64,000 nt of DNA from positions 1 to 64,000 of the forward strand of contig JALGZR010000001.1 of assembly GCA_025774805.1 (NCBI GenBank), given 5' to 3'. Below the pieces are notes generated by a model. It was not told the origin of the DNA, did not search any database, and saw only the letters and a list, made by a program, of their open reading frames with translations. The DNA comes from a bacterium. GTDB lineage: Bacteria > ARS69. The translations under genes and the position numbers were made by a program. Shown here one piece after another: positions 1 to 7,841 of the stretch. Positions within the stretch are counted from its first letter, which is position 1, and each line of letters begins with the position of its first letter.

Positions 1-282
1 CGGGCCGGAGGTCTGGAGGGAGGCATGACGAACGGCGAGACGCTGATCGTGCGCGGGGCGAAGAAGCCCATCTCCACTCTGGGAAAGAGGCTGCGCTCCA
101 TCGACCTGCGAACGAAGGAGACGGAGGAAGCGGCCTACGAGCGCAGCGACATCTGTGCCCTCCCCGCGGCGAGCGTGATCGCCGAGGCGGTCGTCTGCTT
201 CGAGGTCGCGGACGCCTTTCTCCAGAGGTTCGGCGCGGACACGATGGCGGAGACCCGGCGTCGGTGGGAGGCACGACCGTAG
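1..282 (+). CDS. aroC: Chorismate synthase, C-terminal part (5' end outside window)
   Basis: Last enzyme of the shikimate trunk, converting EPSP to chorismate with reduced FMN. The reading frame is open from base 1 and ends with TAG at 280-282, so only the last 93 residues are visible. The segment [11 protein letters not shown] followed by [11 protein letters not shown] matches the conserved flavin/substrate-binding stretch of the family, and [17 protein letters not shown] matches the C-terminal chorismate synthase signature. The ATG at 25 is internal and is not the start. The gene converges on the minus-strand membrane protein gene, with 113 bp between them. Confidence 0.93.
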   Translation, partial: RAGGLEGGMTNGETLIVRGAKKPISTLGKRLRSIDLRTKETEEAAYERSDICALPAASVIAEAVVCFEVADAFLQRFGADTMAETRRRWEARP

Positions 283-395
283 GCGGCCGGCCCGGAGGCG
301 GCGAGCTCGCGGGCCGCCCGTCCACCTCGGGCCGGAGCCGCCGACGCCCTATCGAATCCTGCGACTGCCCCCGTCGGCGCTCGGCGCGTCGCCCC

Positions 396-1250
396 TCAGA
401 TCTTCACCCCGAGACGGTCCTTGAGCGTGAACGCGAAGACGATCGACAGCACGAAGAAGATGATGAGCCAGTGCAGTCGCAGCCCGAAGAACCACACCGT
501 GGCCCCGGGGTAGGCGACCGAGATGGACCGCACGGGACCCGATCCCGGGAGCGGATCCTCGGCGGGATACAAGAGCTGGTTGAAGAAACCCGGTTTGAGG
601 CGGGAGGGCGCGCGGCGTCTCACGTTCCCGGTCGCGTTGAGGGCCTTCCCGTACGATTCGCCGCCGAGACGGACGCCGATCTCGTAGTCCCCCGGCTCCT
701 CCGCCTGGACGCGCCACGTGATCTCCCCCAGAGACGGAAGCCAGACCGCGGGGGTGGTGACCCGGAGTCCCTCCGGAACATCCAGCTCGACCTGCGGACG
801 GTCGGCGGAGTTCCCGGTGATCGCCGGATGGGTCTCCCGCCAACCCTCGTCGAGCGCCACCTTCAGCAGTGCCGGCTCCCCGGGAGTGAGACCGCGAAAG
901 CCGTAGTGGAACTGGAGCTGGGCGATGACGAGCACCACCGGGACGATCATCCAGAGAAGGGGAACGAGCGAGAGCCCCATGTAGCGGAGATTGTGCCGCA
1001 GGACCTCCCCCTGGGCGCGGAAGATGGCCCCGAGATCGTCGTTGAAGAGCCGAATCTCGAAGACGCCGGCGTGGATTCGACGCTTCACCGCTTCGATCTT
1101 CGCCTGATTGGAGGTCGCCTTGAAGATCAGGAGCATCGCCACCCCCAACGCCGCGGAGAGCACCGTCAGCCCCACGAGGGGATGGAGCTCCCGGAACGGC
1201 AGGAGCAGAGCGTCGAACAGGCCCCGAAGTATGGAGTTGAGAATCGACAT
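396..1250 (-). CDS. EMC3/YidC-like integral membrane protein with periplasmic domain
   Basis: A 284-aa protein with a hydrophobic segment around residues 22-43, a charged cytoplasmic stretch (KATSNQAKIEAVKRRI, then LFNDDLGAIFRAQ) and a second hydrophobic segment around 91-112. A probable beta-rich periplasmic domain follows (120-250), then a final membrane span near 258-276. The first two spans and the charged linker resemble the EMC3/TMCO1/YidC insertase superfamily fold; this is by pattern only. The ATG at 1250 was chosen over an upstream extension because the extension reads as low-complexity Arg/Ser. It is the last gene of the minus-strand phosphodiesterase operon, 28 bp after the 65-aa gene. 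It could insert or present those phosphodiesterases, or take part in lipid-linked transfer. No catalytic residue is recognised. Confidence 0.75.
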   Translation of the reverse strand: MSILNSILRGLFDALLLPFRELHPLVGLTVLSAALGVAMLLIFKATSNQAKIEAVKRRIHAGVFEIRLFNDDLGAIFRAQGEVLRHNLRYMGLSLVPLLWMIVPVVLVIAQLQFHYGFRGLTPGEPALLKVALDEGWRETHPAITGNSADRPQVELDVPEGLRVTTPAVWLPSLGEITWRVQAEEPGDYEIGVRLGGESYGKALNATGNVRRRAPSRLKPGFFNQLLYPAEDPLPGSGPVRSISVAYPGATVWFFGLRLHWLIIFFVLSIVFAFTLKDRLGVKI

Positions 1251-1278
1251 GGCTTCGAGTTCGCCCTCGCCCTCGTGA

Positions 1279-1476
1279 TCAGGAGATGTAGCCGAGCCCT
1301 TGGAGCCGCTTCCGGATCTCCTCCTCGTCCTCGCCGCCCTCCTCGAGCTTGGCAATCTCCTTCTCGAGCGCGTGCGTGATGAACTCCTCGGGTGAGGAAT
1401 AGCCCGCGATCGCGGAGTACTTCTTCACCTTGTCGAGCAGGTCCTTGTCGAGCTTGACCCGGTTGGATCCGAACAT
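1279..1476 (-). CDS. 65-aa small protein, ribbon-helix-helix-like N-terminus
   Basis: ATG preceded by AAGGAG at 7 nt spacing. The first half (FGSNRVKLDKDLLDKVKKYSA then SSPEEFITHALEKEIAKLE) has the strand-helix-helix pattern of small RHH-type proteins. The second half is acidic and ends RLQGLGYIS. That ending resembles the C-termini of the adjacent phosphodiesterase (LEAIGYIAATK) and of the sulfatase at 9.6 kb (LRALGYVGD). It sits between the second phosphodiesterase gene and the EMC3-like gene, probably in one operon. It could be a small regulator or a small interaction partner; the function is not known. Confidence 0.7.
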   Translation of the reverse strand: MFGSNRVKLDKDLLDKVKKYSAIAGYSSPEEFITHALEKEIAKLEEGGEDEEEIRKRLQGLGYIS

Positions 1477-1507
1477 CTCTCACTCCTTCGCCCGCCGGCG
1501 CGGGCGT

Positions 1508-3541
1508 TCACTTCGTGGCGGCGATGTATCCGATGGCCTCGAGCCCCTCCTCGGCGTCGCCGGGGAAACCCCCGATCCCGAACTCGGCCAGAAGCGCCGC
1601 CGGGAGGCTCCGCAACGTGGGGGCCGGCTTCTTCAGCGGCCGCGTCGAGAACAGAACGCCGGGGACCGTCGTGTGGTCCATGCAGTGGTCCGCGCTCCAC
1701 TCCTCGTAGTTGTCCATGAACACCTCGGGAGGGAACTCGCCCAGGGCCGACTCGTTCGATCCCCGCATCCCCTTGGCGTATCCGACGACCATGTCCGGTC
1801 CGATGTCGAGTGCCCCCCGGTCCTGATACGCGTCCTCGGCGATGTACACCTTCGTGATCGCCTGCAACCCGGTCTCGGGATCGAACTCCCGGACGAGCTC
1901 GTGGGCGACCTGCTCCATGAGGCTGCGCCGATCCGCGGGATCGACGGTGCCCCACTTCTCGCGTCCCCGCAGATTCACGTAGAGGCCGTTGATCCCCATC
2001 GCGTAGACGCGGGTCCGGGGCCAGTCGACGTTCATGAAGTAGCCGGGATCGTTCGTGATGTCCGGGTTCTTCAGCGCGAGGTAGCCCTTCTGGTAGAGCC
2101 ACGTGTTCAGGTTCATCGCCCGGCGCCAGCTCGCGAACCCGTGATCCGACATGACGACGAGCGTCGTCTCGTCGTCCATGTTCTCCAGGGTGTAGCCCAC
2201 GAGATCGTCGAGACCCTCGATGATCCGCGGGATCGCGTCCGCGAACTGCGCATGCACCTCCGGATCGTAGGCGGGGTGCTCCGGATCCATCGTCCGGTAG
2301 AGCATGTGGCCGACCTGGTCGTGATTCCCCGTGTAGTAGAAGAGAAGGCCCTCGTCGAACTCGCGCTGGAACTTCTCGAGAACCCAGGGGAATTCCTCGA
2401 GGATCTCGCTTCCCGCGATCGCCGCCTGGGCCAGGAACTCCGCGGGGGTCAGCGCCCCGCCGTCGAGAGCGCTCGTGTCCTCCGGCATGCCCTCGGTGTA
2501 GTAACGCCCCACGGCCTCGGCCATCTCCCGTGCGAACGAGATCGGGTGGGCCATCGGGATGCCCGGGTTGATCGGATCGTAGTCGAGCGGGGTCACGTAC
2601 AGCTTGAAGTGCGGTCGAAGCTGCTTGAGGTAGAACCGGCCCATGACGGGGATCGTCTGCACCGGGATCTTCAGCGGCTCTCCGAACCAGGGGAGAGACA
2701 GGGCGAGGAGCTCCAGATCGAAAGGAATCCAGTCGGTCCACTCCCCCACCTCGAGCAGGTGCTCCTCGCCTCCGATGCGCAGGAAGGCGAACGGCTCCTC
2801 GGGGTCGATGTGAACCGAAAACTCCGCCCGGGCTCGTTTCTTCTCCTTGAGGAACGGGTTCTGGGGTCCCTCCAGCCGGCTCTTCACGGTGTGGTTCCGA
2901 ACGCGGACGTTGTAGATCGTGCCTCCTCCCACGTCCTTGCCCGCGAACTCCGCGCGATCGCTCGTGTAGAAGGAGAACGAGCCGTACGTACCCCGCACGT
3001 CGGGCGTTCCCATCCCGCTGAGCTCGATCGTGGCCTTGCCCGTGACGGGGAAGTTCGCGGGCATCCGGATGATCATGGTGGGGATACCGTTCTCCTCGAG
3101 TGTCTCCCAGAACGGCTTCCCCCGGCGAAGGAGGCGATGCTCACCTCCGGAGAGAGGAATCCGGTACTTCCCGATCTCGATGGCCCGCTCCCCTTCGTCG
3201 GGAACGCTGGTCGAGAAGACGGGAAACATCATCTCCGGGTCGCGGTGAAGGAAGTCGAAGACGCCGTGGCCGCCGCTGTCCATTCCCGTGATGAAGTTGG
3301 ACCACGCCACCGGACTCTGGGGGGGAATCGAGGTCCCGAGCTTCGAGTAGTAGCCTTCCTTCGCGATTCGGCGGAGGTGCGGCAGCCGACCCTCGTCCAT
3401 CATCTTCTCGACGAGGTCGGGATCGAGCCCGTCGAATCCGAGCACGATGACCTTCTTCGCGTCCGTCGGCGCCGCCACGGCGCCGAGGATCAGGCCTGCG
3501 ACGACCGGCCCCGCGAGGGCCCGCAGGAGCTCGCGTTTCAC
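1508..3541 (-). CDS. Secreted type I phosphodiesterase (alkaline phosphatase superfamily)
   Basis: A 677-aa protein with an N-terminal signal peptide (residues 1 to about 28, ending APTDA) followed by VIVLGFDGLDP, the first metal-binding Asp (D37) of the type I phosphodiesterase/nucleotide pyrophosphatase family. The nucleophile position is Ser76 in QSPVAWSNF. Other metal ligands are seen in NHDQVGHMLYR, VVMSDHGF and SADHCMDH. The GTG start at 3541 overlaps the upstream stop as GTGA and has AAGGGA upstream, so it is translationally coupled to the paralogous upstream gene. The substrate may be a phospho-lipid or phospho-glycan headgroup; this is inferred. The two tandem paralogues differ in nucleophile (Ser here, Thr upstream). 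Confidence 0.88.
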   Translation of the reverse strand: MKRELLRALAGPVVAGLILGAVAAPTDAKKVIVLGFDGLDPDLVEKMMDEGRLPHLRRIAKEGYYSKLGTSIPPQSPVAWSNFITGMDSGGHGVFDFLHRDPEMMFPVFSTSVPDEGERAIEIGKYRIPLSGGEHRLLRRGKPFWETLEENGIPTMIIRMPANFPVTGKATIELSGMGTPDVRGTYGSFSFYTSDRAEFAGKDVGGGTIYNVRVRNHTVKSRLEGPQNPFLKEKKRARAEFSVHIDPEEPFAFLRIGGEEHLLEVGEWTDWIPFDLELLALSLPWFGEPLKIPVQTIPVMGRFYLKQLRPHFKLYVTPLDYDPINPGIPMAHPISFAREMAEAVGRYYTEGMPEDTSALDGGALTPAEFLAQAAIAGSEILEEFPWVLEKFQREFDEGLLFYYTGNHDQVGHMLYRTMDPEHPAYDPEVHAQFADAIPRIIEGLDDLVGYTLENMDDETTLVVMSDHGFASWRRAMNLNTWLYQKGYLALKNPDITNDPGYFMNVDWPRTRVYAMGINGLYVNLRGREKWGTVDPADRRSLMEQVAHELVREFDPETGLQAITKVYIAEDAYQDRGALDIGPDMVVGYAKGMRGSNESALGEFPPEVFMDNYEEWSADHCMDHTTVPGVLFSTRPLKKPAPTLRSLPAALLAEFGIGGFPGDAEEGLEAIGYIAATK

Positions 3542-5700
3542 GATGTTCCCTTTCGTCCCGAGCTCCCGACGGACGCCCGGGAGAGCAGCGGCTTCCCCTC
3601 CATGTAGGGAGGAACCTCCACTCCGAACAGACGGAGCGCGGTCGGGGCGAGATCGACGATCGACGGGTCCGCGCTCTCGATGGCCCGGTTGCAGAACAGA
3701 ACCCCGGGGACGAGCCGGGGATCCACGCAGTGATCCCCGCTCCACGCCTTCACGTTGTCCTCGAAGACGGGACCGGAGACGACCCCGCTCGCGCAGTCCC
3801 ACGATGCGCGGTAGCCGTGGTTGTAGCCGATCAGGAGATCGGGGGCGTTTCCCTTGTAGGGCCCGGTGTAGATCACATTCGTGTCGAACGCCTCGACGAT
3901 TCCGATCTCGCCCGCCTCCTCGTCCTCGAGGCCCTTCAGCCCCGCCATGATCTCCTTCTTGAGCGCCTCGGCCTCCGCCCCGGGCTTCACCGTGCCCTCC
4001 GCCTCGCGCCCCTCCAGGTTGAGGAACATCCCGGTGAGGCCGACGCAGTACGCCCGCGTCCGGGACCAGTCGACGTCGCGAAGCCACTCGGAGGACCCGC
4101 CCGCCCCCTCCCTGAGATGGAGATAGCCCTTCGCCAGCAGCCAGGCGTTCAGGTTCACACCGCGACGGAAGGAGGTGAATCCGTGGTCGGACATCGCGAC
4201 GAGGACGTCACCGTCCGTCACCTTCTCCAGAACTCTTCCGAGGATCTCGTCGTTGCGTTCGTACATCGCCTCGACGGCCCCGCCTTGCTCGGGGTCGGTG
4301 ATCCCCGCGGCCGCGGGATGACCGTCCTCGGTGTAACGCCAGAACATGTGCTGGATCCGGTCGATGGCATCGAAGACGCAGACCACCGCTCCCTGCCGCG
4401 TCCGGTCGAGGGCGGAGAAGAACATTCGCTGACGCTCGTCGTCGATGTCCATCGTCTGCCTCCAGAACGTCGCGTCGTCGGTCACCTTCTCGTTGAGCGC
4501 CCAGGTGTCCTCGGCGAGACCGAGCGTCGAGTAGGGCCCCACTTTCTTGGCGAGATAGGTGGAGAAGAACGACGGATGGGAAATCGGCATCGCGGGCCTT
4601 TCGGGATCGATCGTGATGGGAGTCACGTAGAGGGAGAAGTGCTCGTCCATCTCGGTGACCATCATCCGGCAGAGCCCGCTCACCTTGACTCCGGGGGCGG
4701 CCTTGAACGAGAGCGTGATCCACTCCGAGAGCTCCTTGACGTTCAGCGTCCGGACCTCCCCGTCCATCCGGATGTTCGCATACCTCCCCGGCCGGTCGAG
4801 CGCGATCGACAGGGGAATCTGCAGCGGCGGCTCTCCCTCCCGGAAGGGATTCCCCGGACCCTCGAGAACCGTGTCGAAATGGTCCGGTCCCGCGCCGTTC
4901 GAGCTCAGCACCACCCTCACTCCCCCCTCCTTGAACTTCTCGTCGGAGGCCCGCGTCGTGAAGAGAATGAAAGTCCCCTGGGTTCCGAGCAGATCGGGTA
5001 TCGACATCGCCCCGAGCTGTGCTCCGTAGAACTTGTCGGGAGGAAACGTGATCGGAACGCGGAGCACCGTGCTCCAGACGTTGTGCTCCCCGAGAACCGA
5101 CCACCACGGCTTCGATTTGCGGAGAAGGGTCAGCTCCGGCTTCTTCAGCGGAATGCGCAGCTTGCCCAGCCGGAGGAATCTGTCCACGTTTCCGATGCGC
5201 ACGGAGGAGAGGATCGGGAGGTACGAGCGACGATCCCGGTCGAGGAAATCGAAGATGTTGTGCTTGCCCGGATGGGTGCCGGTGCTGAAGGAGGACCACG
5301 CGACGGGGGTGATCGAGGGGTATGTCGTTCCCAACCGGTGGTAGCAGCCCGACTCCGCCAGCTTCCGGAAACTCGGCAGCCGCCCCTCCGCGAGAAGGCG
5401 ATCGGTGATAAGCGGATCCTGTCCGTCGAATCCGACGACGATGAATCGCTTGACCAGAGGCTTCGATTTCTTGCGACGCCTCACCATGCGCCAGAGCGTC
5501 CGGAACGGCCACGCCAGGAGGGCCGCGAACGCCAGAAGGGTCGTGAGAAACACCACCATGAAGGATGAGGCGAGGGCGAAGCCGGCTCCGGGACCGATGT
5601 AGGCGTCGGCGGGTGACGGCAGACCGAGCAGGGCGGTCACGAGAGGGAGGAGAACGGGGAGTCGGAGGATCCCCGACGTTCGGCGCGGGTGCGAGATCAA
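3538..5700 (-). CDS. Membrane-anchored type I phosphodiesterase (alkaline phosphatase superfamily)
   Basis: A 720-aa protein. It has a signal-like segment (residues 11-33), then AYIGPGAGFA and a transmembrane helix (about 43-66) before basic residues. The catalytic domain begins at FIVVGFDGQDP (metal Asp92), has nucleophile Thr131 in SITPVAWSSF, and carries the later metal motifs DAIDRIQH, AMSDHGF and SGDHCVDP. The TTG start at 5700 is chosen because GGAGG lies 10 nt upstream and the extension further upstream lacks protein character. It is the first gene of the minus-strand operon and ends in a GTGA overlap with the next phosphodiesterase. The catalytic domain probably faces the periplasm. 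Confidence 0.87.
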   Translation of the reverse strand: MISHPRRTSGILRLPVLLPLVTALLGLPSPADAYIGPGAGFALASSFMVVFLTTLLAFAALLAWPFRTLWRMVRRRKKSKPLVKRFIVVGFDGQDPLITDRLLAEGRLPSFRKLAESGCYHRLGTTYPSITPVAWSSFSTGTHPGKHNIFDFLDRDRRSYLPILSSVRIGNVDRFLRLGKLRIPLKKPELTLLRKSKPWWSVLGEHNVWSTVLRVPITFPPDKFYGAQLGAMSIPDLLGTQGTFILFTTRASDEKFKEGGVRVVLSSNGAGPDHFDTVLEGPGNPFREGEPPLQIPLSIALDRPGRYANIRMDGEVRTLNVKELSEWITLSFKAAPGVKVSGLCRMMVTEMDEHFSLYVTPITIDPERPAMPISHPSFFSTYLAKKVGPYSTLGLAEDTWALNEKVTDDATFWRQTMDIDDERQRMFFSALDRTRQGAVVCVFDAIDRIQHMFWRYTEDGHPAAAGITDPEQGGAVEAMYERNDEILGRVLEKVTDGDVLVAMSDHGFTSFRRGVNLNAWLLAKGYLHLREGAGGSSEWLRDVDWSRTRAYCVGLTGMFLNLEGREAEGTVKPGAEAEALKKEIMAGLKGLEDEEAGEIGIVEAFDTNVIYTGPYKGNAPDLLIGYNHGYRASWDCASGVVSGPVFEDNVKAWSGDHCVDPRLVPGVLFCNRAIESADPSIVDLAPTALRLFGVEVPPYMEGKPLLSRASVGSSGRKGTS

Positions 5701-5775
5701 GTGGATCGATCCTCCGGAAACGAGCCCTCTGCTGATTCGGGCCCGTTGCCTGACTCGACAGCGGTTTTTCGTATC

Positions 5776-5812
5776 TTGACCCGAAAGCGGAAGCGACCAT
5801 GATATCATGGTC
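5776..5812 (+). promoter_or_regulatory. Candidate sigma-70 promoter overlapped by an 18-bp perfect palindrome
   Basis: TTGACC at 5776-5781 is followed 16 nt later by CATGAT (5798-5803). The perfect palindrome GACCATGATATCATGGTC occupies 5795-5812 and covers the -10 region. It lies between the divergent phosphodiesterase operon and the sulfotransferase gene, so it could be an operator for either side. Promoter assignment is by eye only. Confidence 0.4.
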
Positions 5813-5956
5813 CCGTCGGGTCTTGGGCTCGATTCGGCCGAGTCGATCCGACCGGCCGACCCCACCCGGGCCGTTCCGGGCCCGGGGCGGCTCGGGGCGG
5901 CAATTAGCTGCAAGTTATCGCTCCCGCCCGGCTTCCGTCCCCGGGAGAGGTTTCAA

Positions 5957-6574
5957 ATGGTCCGCGTCCTTCGTCGCCTCTTCGGGAGGGATCCCGGAGA
6001 ACCGATCATCGTCGTCTCCGGCCTTCCTCGGTCCGGAACCTCGATGGCCATGAAGATGCTCGAGGCGGGCGGGGTGGAGCTCGCCGTCGATGGCATCCGC
6101 ACCGCCGACGAGGACAACCCGAAGGGCTACTACGAGCTGGAGCGCGTCAAGGAGCTGGACAAGACGGAGGACAAGTCGTGGCTCCGGGAAGTCCGGGGGA
6201 GGGGGATCAAGGTCATCTCCTTCTTGCTTCGGGATCTTCCTCGCGAAAACCGGTACCGCGTCCTGTTCATGACGCGGCGCTTCGAGGAGATCCTCGCCTC
6301 CCAGGCCAAGATGCTGGAGCGCCGCGGCGAAGAGTCGGAGACCGAAGACGAGCGGATGAAGGACCTGTACGAGAACCACCTCCTCCAGGTGAAAGGCATG
6401 CTCTCCCGCAAGGAGAACTTCGAGGTTCTCTACATTCAATACTCGGATGTCTTGGAGAACGGCCGGAAACACGCCGAGCTGATTCGCGACTTTCTCGGAC
6501 TGGATCTGGACGTGGAGAAGATGCAGGCCGTGGTCGATCGGCAACTCTACCGGAACCGGAGCCCGCAGGCCTGA
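5957..6574 (+). CDS. Sulfotransferase-family protein
   Basis: A 205-aa protein starting at an ATG with GGAGAGG upstream; the frame extends further 5' but without protein-like sequence. The PAPS 5'-phosphate-binding loop is VVSGLPRSGTSMAMKMLEA near residue 20. The rest follows the small bacterial sulfotransferase pattern (TRRFEEILASQAKML and a late FLGLDLDVEKM segment). PAPS-dependent sulfation of a glycan or lipid is the likely reaction, with the acceptor unknown. It is followed 21 bp later by a lipoprotein gene on the same strand. Confidence 0.82.
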   Translation: MVRVLRRLFGRDPGEPIIVVSGLPRSGTSMAMKMLEAGGVELAVDGIRTADEDNPKGYYELERVKELDKTEDKSWLREVRGRGIKVISFLLRDLPRENRYRVLFMTRRFEEILASQAKMLERRGEESETEDERMKDLYENHLLQVKGMLSRKENFEVLYIQYSDVLENGRKHAELIRDFLGLDLDVEKMQAVVDRQLYRNRSPQA

Positions 6575-6595
6575 GGCAGGAGGTCCGAGAGAGAA

Positions 6596-7783
6596 ATGCG
6601 CGCCTCACGATCAGGACCCGATCTTCCCGCCGGGCGCCGGTGCCGACCGGGAACCGAGCTTCGGGGCCGACGAGGGCGGATCCGGCGCCGCGTCGTGCCG
6701 GCCCTCGTGCTTCTGGCCGGGCTCGCCGCGTGGTCCTGCTCCGAGAACAACCCCACCGATCCCGAGGAGACCTCCGGGTTCGAGATCCCCGCCGCGGACC
6801 AGATGCGGCTCGACCTGCCCTCCTCCGTCGCGCCCGCCGGGCCCGGGCAGGGAGGGGGGACCGGCCCGTGTGAGACCATCGACGATTCCTGGGGTCTCCT
6901 CTTCGCGTGTCTCACGCGCCACGGACTCCACTCGATCGCGGTCACGGTGATCGACACGGTCGTGGCGATCATGGAGGACGTTTCCACCAAGATGTCGCGG
7001 TACGACGTGCCGCCCAACACGCAGGTCACGCTCATCGACGAGGGGGACCAGATCCGGTTCGTCTGGTCCGCGGGGGAGGGCTCGCGGAACTTCGAGACGG
7101 ACTTCACCCCCTCCGGTGCCCCGTCGGCGGTGGATCGCTGGGAATGGAGCCTGCGCGAGGACGGGGGCGCGAGCGGCTCGATCACGATCCTGTCCGAGCT
7201 TCTGGGAGCCGAAGCGGACGTGCCGGACGGAATCGCCCTGACGTTCCAGTCGAACGCGGACGCCTCGGAGAAGTCGATCCATCTCGACATCGATCTGCCG
7301 GACGAGCCGCCCCCCGACAATCCGAACGCCCCGACCACGTTTCGCGTCGACGCCGTGAAGAGCGCCGGAACCTGGACGGTCCGGTACGGGATGTTCCTGC
7401 CGAAGTCCGCCTCCAGCTTCGAGGGGTTCGACGGAGTGGCCACCGTGCTGCTCGTGAGCGCCGTCTCGGGCACGGACGCGAGCTCCGAGGCGGTCATGAA
7501 GATGGTCGCGCTTCCGGCGGAGGCGACCGACGTTCCCCCGGACGCCGAGACCGCGAACGGAGTCTGCGACTACGTAGTGGCCGCACTCACCGCCGCCGGG
7601 CTTCTCGACTCGACCGCCACCTGCCCGGAGCCCAACCCGTTTTACGTGATGCCGGACGGGACCGTCCAAGAGGGCGGACCTCACCCGGGCGCGTTCGATC
7701 CGGATCTGGTGGAGGCGCTGGGACGGACCGGGTTCGTCACGGACGATCCGACCGCGATTCGAGACCTGACGGTGAGCCTCTGA
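6596..7783 (+). CDS. Predicted lipoprotein of unknown function
   Basis: A 395-aa protein. A basic N-terminus is followed by a hydrophobic stretch ending LAAWSCSENNPTDP, a signal peptide with a weak lipobox before Cys48. The mature part is acidic, glycine/proline rich and probably beta-rich, without a recognisable catalytic motif. The first ATG has GGAGG about 12 nt upstream. The sequence suggests an outer-membrane-anchored lipoprotein. It is placed between the sulfotransferase and a GT-C-like membrane protein, possibly co-transcribed with both. Confidence 0.7.
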   Translation: MRASRSGPDLPAGRRCRPGTELRGRRGRIRRRVVPALVLLAGLAAWSCSENNPTDPEETSGFEIPAADQMRLDLPSSVAPAGPGQGGGTGPCETIDDSWGLLFACLTRHGLHSIAVTVIDTVVAIMEDVSTKMSRYDVPPNTQVTLIDEGDQIRFVWSAGEGSRNFETDFTPSGAPSAVDRWEWSLREDGGASGSITILSELLGAEADVPDGIALTFQSNADASEKSIHLDIDLPDEPPPDNPNAPTTFRVDAVKSAGTWTVRYGMFLPKSASSFEGFDGVATVLLVSAVSGTDASSEAVMKMVALPAEATDVPPDAETANGVCDYVVAALTAAGLLDSTATCPEPNPFYVMPDGTVQEGGPHPGAFDPDLVEALGRTGFVTDDPTAIRDLTVSL

Positions 7784-7800
7784 CAGCCGTCCGGGGGTTC

Positions 7801-7817
7801 GTGACCGGCCGGGTCAC
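7801..7817. repeat. Short inverted repeat GTGACC-N5-GGTCAC
   Basis: A 6-bp perfect inverted repeat with a 5-nt centre lies in the 58-nt gap between the lipoprotein stop and the next ATG. It could be a small operator or a stem-loop affecting translation of the downstream membrane protein. There is no T-tract, so it is not a standard terminator. Confidence 0.3.
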
Positions 7818-7841
7818 ACCGACGGTGGGGAGACCGGTTCC

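Noticed and set aside
264-5568. Very long plus-strand open frames (264-1379, 1430-3607, 3730-5568)
   Set aside because: They are antisense to genes with intact catalytic motifs, are Arg/Pro/His rich and contain no domains; typical shadows in GC-rich DNA.
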